A stretch of 10,252 bases of DNA, taken from NCBI GenBank assembly GCA_947252455.1, contig CAMXVQ010000040.1:1-10252 (forward strand), read 5' to 3'. Below are positions 6,767-10,252 of the stretch, piece after piece (within the stretch, counting starts at the first letter, position 1; each line of letters begins with the position of its first letter). Origin of the DNA: an uncultured Atopobium sp. GTDB taxonomy: Bacteria > Actinomycetota > Coriobacteriia > Coriobacteriales > Atopobiaceae. The notes under the pieces are model-generated. The model was not told the origin of the DNA, searched no databases, and saw nothing but the letters and a program-made list of their open reading frames with translations. Position numbers and translations under genes: made by a program.

Positions 6767-6872
6767 CGTGCTGTGCGCGGTCGTGCTGTTCGCGCGCGTG
6801 CTGTTTGGCGAGCGTGCTGTTTGCGCTTGCGTTTCTCGCGCCCGTGTTGTTCGCGTGCGTACTGTTCGCACT
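6767..6872. repeat. Degenerate 15-bp tandem array downstream of sdaA
   Basis: Seven units with consensus near CGTGCTGTTCGCGCG start at 6767, 6782, 6797, 6813, 6828, 6843 and 6858. Unit 3 has one extra base and unit 5 is the most diverged. The array begins 33 bases after the sdaA stop and is markedly richer in GC than the flanking sequence. A plus-strand frame through it reads as RAVRG/RAVRA-like pentapeptides, but the 16-base unit breaks that phase and no ribosome binding site precedes it, so it is treated as noncoding. Confidence 0.8.
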
Positions 6873-6906
6873 CCTCTCGTAAAATTTGTGAAGAGGAAAT
6901 TTTTTT
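6873..6906 (+). terminator. Possible terminator for gltX-sdaA
   Basis: A 5-bp stem CCTCT (6873-6877) with AGAGG (6892-6896) is followed by AAA and a run of seven T. An alternative AT-only stem (AAAATTT 6881-6887 with AAATTTT 6897-6903) overlaps it. The stem is weak, but the T-run and its place between the array and the tRNA promoter fit termination. Confidence 0.4.
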
Positions 6907-6916
6907 AAAATTTATA

Positions 6917-6945
6917 TTGCAAAATGAGGGTGTTTAACGTATATT
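6917..6945 (+). promoter_or_regulatory. Promoter of the tRNA-Gln/tRNA-Glu unit
   Basis: TTGCAA (6917-6922) as -35 and TATATT (6940-6945) as -10 are separated by exactly 17 bases. The -35 matches the consensus at 4 of 6 positions and the -10 at 5 of 6. The expected transcription start is about 30 bases before the first tRNA. Confidence 0.65.
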
Positions 6946-6981
6946 TATTCCTTGCGCGTAGCAGTTAGTACAACATCTTTT

Positions 6982-7055
6982 TGGGACGTCGTCTAACGGT
7001 AGGACAAAGGTTTCTGGTACCTTCAGTGGGAGTTCGATTCTCTCCGTCCCAGCCA
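6982..7055 (+). tRNA. tRNA-Gln (anticodon CUG)
   Basis: A 74-base cloverleaf. The acceptor arm TGGGACG (6982-6988) pairs with CGTCCCA (7045-7051), followed by the discriminator G and an encoded CCA end (7053-7055). The anticodon stem AAGGT (7007-7011) pairs with ACCTT (7019-7023) around TTCTGGT, so the anticodon is CTG (7014-7016). The T arm is GGGAG/CTCTC with loop TTCGATT and one G-U pair. The U1-A72 terminal pair is typical of bacterial tRNA-Gln and is an identity feature for the GatCAB amidotransferase in bacteria that use the indirect route. Confidence 0.95.
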
Positions 7056-7075
7056 TTTGTCTAACTCTTGTCTAT

Positions 7076-7152
7076 GGCCCGTTCGTCTAGCGGTTTAGGA
7101 CGCCGCCCTCTCAAGGCGGAGATCACCAGTTCGAATCTGGTACGGGCTACCA
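7076..7152 (+). tRNA. tRNA-Glu (anticodon CUC)
   Basis: A 77-base cloverleaf, 20 bases after tRNA-Gln. The acceptor arm GGCCCGT (7076-7082) pairs with ACGGGCT (7142-7148), then the discriminator A and an encoded CCA. The first pair is a G-U wobble. The anticodon stem CCGCC (7103-7107) pairs with GGCGG (7115-7119) around CTCTCAA, giving anticodon CTC (7110-7112). The T arm is CCAGT/TCGAATC/TGG-like with a conserved TTCGAAT. It reads GAG codons; a UUC isoacceptor must lie elsewhere. It is a substrate of the GluRS encoded 2 kb upstream. Confidence 0.95.
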
Positions 7153-7161
7153 ATGATTATT

Positions 7162-7186
7162 AAGCCGCCTTATGGGCGGTTTTTTT
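7162..7186 (+). terminator. Intrinsic terminator after the tRNA genes
   Basis: CCGCC (7165-7169) pairs with GGCGG (7175-7179), extended outward by AAG with TTT through one G-U pair, and is followed by a seven-base T-run. It lies 10 bases after tRNA-Glu. Confidence 0.9.
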
Positions 7187-7207
7187 CTAGCCTTTTTTCA
7201 ATAACCC

Positions 7208-7279
7208 TCCTATAGCCGCCTTTTCTTTTTGCCGATTTTGTCCTATAGCCCTTCATAACCCCTCTTTTTGCCGATCTTT
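7208..7279. repeat. Diverged tandem duplication of about 35-40 bp
   Basis: Segments 7208-7240 and 7241-7279 both start with TCCTATAGCC and both end with a CTTTTTGCCGAT block followed by a T-rich tail. The blocks are spaced 17 and 23 bases, so one copy has gained or lost six bases. ATAACC also occurs twice nearby (7201 and 7255). Function unknown. Confidence 0.55.
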
Positions 7280-7343
7280 GTGCAGGTCTAGCATTTCATT
7301 CATTACATCAGTAACCCCAACCTCTACATTATCAAACGCTGTT

Positions 7344-7377
7344 AAAAAAATGCGGAGTACCTTTTGAGTACTCCGCA
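7344..7377 (-). terminator. Intrinsic terminator for the rapZ-whiA transcript
   Basis: A perfect 10-bp stem, TGCGGAGTAC (7351-7360) with GTACTCCGCA (7368-7377), around a 7-base loop. On the minus strand the hairpin is followed by seven T, so it terminates leftward transcription. Its stem core resembles that of the dps-marR terminator. Confidence 0.88.
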
Positions 7378-7560
7378 CTGGTTAGTGCTTATGAAGAGGC
7401 AACCCTTTACGCAATTTACCACTTGGAGAACGGGCGTAAACAAGCTAATTTATGCACCTGTTATTCTGAAGCGTTATCACAATCCTGCTTAGGTGTATCG
7501 TCACTATTACCTTAAAATAATGTGAAATTTCAGCATAGAGGAAAATTCTGGAAAACAGCG

Positions 7561-7584
7561 AAATCAGTACGTCATAGCTGATTT
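7561..7584 (-). terminator. Weak hairpin directly after the whiA stop
   Basis: AAATCAG (7561-7567) pairs with CTGATTT (7578-7584) around a 10-base loop, immediately downstream of the whiA stop on the minus strand. Only TTTT follows, after a few bases. It may be a leaky terminator or a 3' stabilising hairpin. Confidence 0.35.
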
Positions 7585-7585
7585 T

Positions 7586-8527
7586 CTACTCCAGGGTGTC
7601 TACAAGTTTTTGCAAACGCAAAACACGATGATACATAGCAGATTTTGAGGCTTGAGGACAAACAAGCTCGCCAAGCGCAGCTAAAGAAAGCTCGGGATGT
7701 GCCTTGCGCACTTCACAAAATTGTCGAAGCGCACGCGGCAAATCATCGGGCGCATAGCGCGCGTAAACTTTTTCGATCAGTAGCAGCTGATCAGTTGCTG
7801 CCATGCATGATCGAGTTTGATTTGCCATTTCGGCATTGACCCTGCGGTTCACTTCGTTTTTAAGACGCTTTACCTTACGTATATTTTCAAACGCACGCGA
7901 CAGACGCTTTGCTCCTACAACCTGTAAAAACAGCAAAATTGAATCAAACTTTTTGATATACAAAGAAATGGTAGAACGCCTTTGATTACTGCGAATCACA
8001 ATGCCAAAGGTATCTGCAAGCTCTACAATTTCGCGTGCAAACGCAGCCGAAGACACCGAAATTTCCATATGAAATGATGTTCTTGGGTCGCTCATAAAAC
8101 CACCTGCAATAAAACATCCTCGCAAAAATGCCTGCGCGCAACACGTTCGCTGTAAAAGCTTTTGAGGAATGCCTGTGCATAATGCACCAGTGGCATCCAA
8201 AATTTCGAGCGTATGCAAAAATGCTGGCAAACTGTCTTGATAAGGAATTTGAATAACGTAATTTCTTGTTTTATGTAAGTTAGAATGTCGTACTGTTAAA
8301 TAGGTATCAAGATCAAAAAGTGTATGGGTAAGATTAATAATCATACGAGCCACTACACCGGTTTCGGTGGCAATGGTTACCGAATATCTTGAATGCGATG
8401 TAGTAGAGCCTTTAAGTGATAACGAGCCACATATTCTCACAATCCCTGATAAAAGAGCATAATCACAGTGCGGACACGTAGCGTTGATGTGTGATAATTC
8501 GTCTTTGACAGAGGCGGTAAACGACAT
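7586..8527 (-). CDS. whiA: WhiA, DNA-binding regulator with LAGLIDADG-like and HTH domains
   Basis: A 313-residue WhiA protein. In Streptomyces WhiA controls sporulation septation together with WhiB; in Bacillus it affects cell division and chromosome segregation. It starts MSFTASVKDEL, as the family does, and has two LAGLIDADG-homing-endonuclease-like halves. The second contains 'FLRGCFIAGGFMSDPRTSFHMEI' (about 134-155), a diagnostic block whose catalytic acids are degenerate in this family. The C-terminal helix-turn-helix is at about 265-310 (SLAALGELVCPQASKSAMYHRVLRLQKL). An N-terminal CPHC (C18, C21) sits where other WhiA proteins also have cysteines. The start codon lies only 2 bases after the rapZ stop, so translation is probably coupled; its ribosome binding site (AAGG) lies inside rapZ. 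Length is close to the usual 310-330. Confidence 0.94.
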   Translation of the reverse strand: MSFTASVKDELSHINATCPHCDYALLSGIVRICGSLSLKGSTTSHSRYSVTIATETGVVARMIINLTHTLFDLDTYLTVRHSNLHKTRNYVIQIPYQDSLPAFLHTLEILDATGALCTGIPQKLLQRTCCAQAFLRGCFIAGGFMSDPRTSFHMEISVSSAAFAREIVELADTFGIVIRSNQRRSTISLYIKKFDSILLFLQVVGAKRLSRAFENIRKVKRLKNEVNRRVNAEMANQTRSCMAATDQLLLIEKVYARYAPDDLPRALRQFCEVRKAHPELSLAALGELVCPQASKSAMYHRVLRLQKLVDTLE

Positions 8528-8529
8528 GG

Positions 8530-9516
8530 TTATGCCTTATCAGTTGAAGGCTTAGCGTCATGCTCACACGTATTTTGAGATGAAGTGGGTGCGTCTGCAT
8601 TGGCAAAGTGCAAATCACGATGCGAAACAATTGTTCGGTATGCTTTTTGTTGCAGGTAGTGCGCAGTATATTCTGCAATTGCAACGCTTCGGTGTTGGCC
8701 ACCCGTACATCCAATTGCAATAGAGAGCCGCGTTTTACCCTCGTTGATATAACCTGGCATAACCACATCAAGAAGCGTAGTCCACGAGGATAAAAACTTG
8801 CGCGTTACATCATTATTGAGTACAAAATCACGAACAAGTTTATCGCGACCAGTTAAGGGGCGCATATGTGCATCATAGAACGGATTGGGCAAAAAGCGCA
8901 CGTCCATCATAACATCAGCCTCTGCAGGAGTTCCGTACTTGTATCCAAACGAAAATACGTTAACGTCCATAAGCTGAAGATCCGAGCGCTCGCTAAACTC
9001 ACGACGAATTTTAAGACGCAAATCGTTTACGCGCAGATGAGAAGTATCAATGATTAAATCGGCTTGTTGTCTTATAACAGCAAGCTGCTCACGTTCGCGC
9101 TGGATAGTATGCGATAAACTTTCTTTGCGATTTGCAAGCGGATGACGGCGGCGCGTTTCGCTATAACGACGGATAAGAACATCGTCGCTGCTATCCAAAA
9201 ACAAAGTCTTTACAAACATATGCGCGTCGTGCAACTGATGTAAAATGTCGAGCATCTCATCAAAGAGCCCTTGACTGCGTAAGTCACACGTTACAGCCAA
9301 ATGACGACCAATCCCAGAATTGATTCCAACCATTTGCGCCAGACCTAAAATAAGGCGCGGCGGCAAATTGTCAATACAGTAATAACCCATGTCCTCAAAC
9401 ACGTGCATTGCCTGCGTACGACCACTTCCACTCATGCCGGTGATAACAACCACATCGGGAATCTGCGGATGGTTTGCAATGTGCTCTGTATGTTCTATAT
9501 GAGTTGCTGAATTCAT
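8530..9516 (-). CDS. rapZ: RapZ/YvcJ-type nucleotide-binding protein
   Basis: A 328-residue P-loop protein. In E. coli RapZ is an adaptor that delivers the small RNA GlmZ to RNase E and so tunes glucosamine-6-phosphate synthesis; in Gram-positives (YvcJ) it is a nucleotide-binding protein of less clear role. The Walker A motif is GMSGSGRT (27-34), with Arg where the classic P-loop has Lys. Other hallmarks are 'MGYYCIDNLPP' (about 43-53), 'TLFLDSSDDVLIRRYSETRRRHPL', 'DLIIDTSHL', 'SFGYKYGTPAEAD' and the C-terminal GCTGGQHRS (269-277). The last 25 residues are a polar, unconserved tail. The first 18 residues are histidine-rich and precede the conserved core. ATG 9516 is the first start after an in-frame stop, but no clear ribosome binding site precedes it. 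It lies between the tRNA-binding protein gene (28-base gap) and whiA (2-base gap). Confidence 0.94.
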   Translation of the reverse strand: MNSATHIEHTEHIANHPQIPDVVVITGMSGSGRTQAMHVFEDMGYYCIDNLPPRLILGLAQMVGINSGIGRHLAVTCDLRSQGLFDEMLDILHQLHDAHMFVKTLFLDSSDDVLIRRYSETRRRHPLANRKESLSHTIQREREQLAVIRQQADLIIDTSHLRVNDLRLKIRREFSERSDLQLMDVNVFSFGYKYGTPAEADVMMDVRFLPNPFYDAHMRPLTGRDKLVRDFVLNNDVTRKFLSSWTTLLDVVMPGYINEGKTRLSIAIGCTGGQHRSVAIAEYTAHYLQQKAYRTIVSHRDLHFANADAPTSSQNTCEHDAKPSTDKA

Positions 9517-9544
9517 AGGTCATCACAATCAAACAAAAGGCAAA

Positions 9545-9895
9545 CTAACACATACGCGTACCGTTTGGTACAGGATGCTCAAGCGTAGGCATAACAGAAG
9601 GAATATTGTCCTCGTAGCCAATATCAAGCAACATACCAGCGCTGGTCATACCTGCCATCTTACGAGGAGCCATATTCACCAAAAACAGTGTTTGCATTCC
9701 TTCGAGCTCTTCGGGGTTCTCGCGTTCTTCTTTAAGCGCAGTAAGAATAGTGCGCTTAAAGTCGCCAAAATCTACCGTCAGACAAACCAACTTATTTGAA
9801 TCGGGCACATCATCAACGTGCAAAATTGTTCCAACACGAATATCAAGTTTTTCAAAGTCGCTATATTTAATGTTCTCTTTAACTGGTGCGCCCAT
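9545..9895 (-). CDS. Free-standing tRNA-binding-domain protein (Trbp111/CsaA type)
   Basis: A 116-residue protein made of one OB-fold tRNA-binding domain, the module also found at the C-terminus of MetRS and the N-terminus of PheRS beta. Diagnostic segments are 'DFEKLDIRVGTILHVDDVPDSNKL' (13-36), 'VCLTVDFG', 'ELEGMQTLFLVNMAPRKMAGMTSAGMLL' (about 63-90) and a proline-rich C-terminus. Stand-alone members form dimers and bind the elbow of tRNAs without sequence specificity; CsaA has also been described as an export-related chaperone, so the physiological role is open. The ATG follows AAAGGA at an ideal distance. It is 28 bases upstream of rapZ and 205 bases downstream of uvrC on the same strand, and so may head the rapZ-whiA operon. 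I saw no extra domain and no signal peptide. Confidence 0.85.
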   Translation of the reverse strand: MGAPVKENIKYSDFEKLDIRVGTILHVDDVPDSNKLVCLTVDFGDFKRTILTALKEERENPEELEGMQTLFLVNMAPRKMAGMTSAGMLLDIGYEDNIPSVMPTLEHPVPNGTRMC

Positions 9896-10100
9896 ACGTT
9901 ATCCTTTATCCGATTGCTAGTGAAGATATACGTGCCTATGCACATCTTAGGAGTGCAGTGTGCATACGTACATCTTTATTATCATCCAAAATTTTGCGAA
10001 TGAATAGTCGCGTACAAAATTTACAACGAAATTACGCCTGTAAAGCCTAAAACTATCCAACGCTATGAATACCACGCATGACCTTAACCATGCAAGGCTG
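9896..10100. other. Spacer between uvrC and the tRNA-binding protein gene
   Basis: A 205-base AT-rich gap on the strand of the operon. It probably contains the promoter for the downstream genes, but no -35/-10 pair is good enough to name. No hairpin with a T-tract was seen after uvrC, so read-through from uvrC is possible. Confidence 0.4.
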
Positions 10101-10252
10101 TTAATGCCACGTTTGCAGAACTTCCCACACATTTTGTGCAACTTGAGCGGAGATGCCTGAAACCTGTGCAATATCACGCACGCTTGCCGCGCGCAAGCGC
10201 TTCATAGAACCAAAATGAGTAAGCAGGGCATGTTTACGCTTGGGACCAACAC
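10101..10252 (-). CDS. uvrC: Excinuclease ABC subunit C, C-terminal end
   Basis: Only the last 50 codons are present; the gene continues beyond the right edge. UvrC makes both incisions in nucleotide excision repair. The visible part is the C-terminal tandem helix-hairpin-helix domain that binds DNA. It begins 'VGPKRKHALLTHFGSMKRLRAAS', continues 'VRDIAQVSGISAQVAQNVWEVL' and stops at 10101-10103. This matches the usual UvrC ending (GIGPKRRKALLKHFGS... followed by GIS...A..I), with the normal end point. The order uvrC, then rapZ and whiA on one strand is the standard arrangement in Gram-positive bacteria and supports the call. Confidence 0.92.
   Translation of the reverse strand, partial: VGPKRKHALLTHFGSMKRLRAASVRDIAQVSGISAQVAQNVWEVLQTWH

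Larger units (their letters stand above)
7187..7585. other. Gene-free stretch between the tRNA terminator and whiA
   Basis: About 400 bases without a supported gene. The left part (7187-7280) is rich in pyrimidines on the plus strand and contains a diverged 35-40 bp duplication: TCCTATAGCC at 7208 and 7241, and CTTTTTGCCGAT at 7225 and 7264. The minus-strand terminator is at 7344-7377. The 208 bases between it and the whiA stop would be a long 3' untranslated region. I found no known small RNA there. Confidence 0.5.

Noticed and set aside
6668..6937. Arginine-rich frame on the plus strand and Ser/Thr-rich frame on the minus strand over the 15-bp array
   Set aside because: Both are translations of the tandem repeat. 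They lack ribosome binding sites, start at weak codons or inside sdaA, and have no recognisable domain.
7201..7280. CRISPR-like or mobile-element repeat
   Set aside because: Only two diverged copies with unequal spacing, no spacer regularity, no transposase and no terminal inverted repeats.

Overview
This window looks like chromosomal core DNA from a fairly AT-rich actinobacterium, most likely of the class Coriobacteriia (Atopobium/Olsenella-like). The inference rests on a uvrC/rapZ/whiA block, which is the arrangement of Firmicutes and Actinobacteria, combined with moderate GC, short intergenic distances and CCA-encoding tRNA genes. No database search was possible, so the taxonomic call is an inference.

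Layout, left to right. (1) The first 324 bases are the N-terminus of PriA on the minus strand. (2) A 392-base spacer carries the promoter region of a plus-strand Dps ferritin gene (717-1169), including an inverted repeat over the likely -10 box. (3) Dps is convergent with a MarR-type regulator (1257-1703, minus), and a bidirectional terminator separates them. (4) metK (S-adenosylmethionine synthetase, minus) lies upstream of marR; between them is an 11-bp-period tandem array that runs into the metK stop codon. (5) A 449-base divergent spacer separates metK from a plus-strand pair, gltX (glutamyl-tRNA synthetase) and a single-chain, ACT-containing Fe-S L-serine dehydratase. (6) A degenerate 15-bp tandem array follows, then a well-formed promoter, tRNA-Gln(CUG), tRNA-Glu(CUC) and a terminator. 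(7) A gene-free stretch ends in a minus-strand terminator for the next block. (8) The right third is a minus-strand block read right to left: the C-terminus of uvrC, a free-standing tRNA-binding-domain protein, rapZ and whiA. yvcK, which usually sits between rapZ and whiA, is absent here.

Functionally the window is mostly housekeeping: replication restart, DNA repair, methyl-donor synthesis, tRNA charging, serine catabolism, cell-envelope/division regulation and iron/oxidative stress protection. gltX and the tRNA-Glu/tRNA-Gln genes lie close together, so the synthetase is near its substrates. I found no mobile element, CRISPR array, toxin-antitoxin pair or defence locus, and no convincing undescribed multi-gene system. 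The least explained items are the two short tandem arrays at gene 3' ends, the rapZ-whiA junction without yvcK, and the dps operator-like palindrome.
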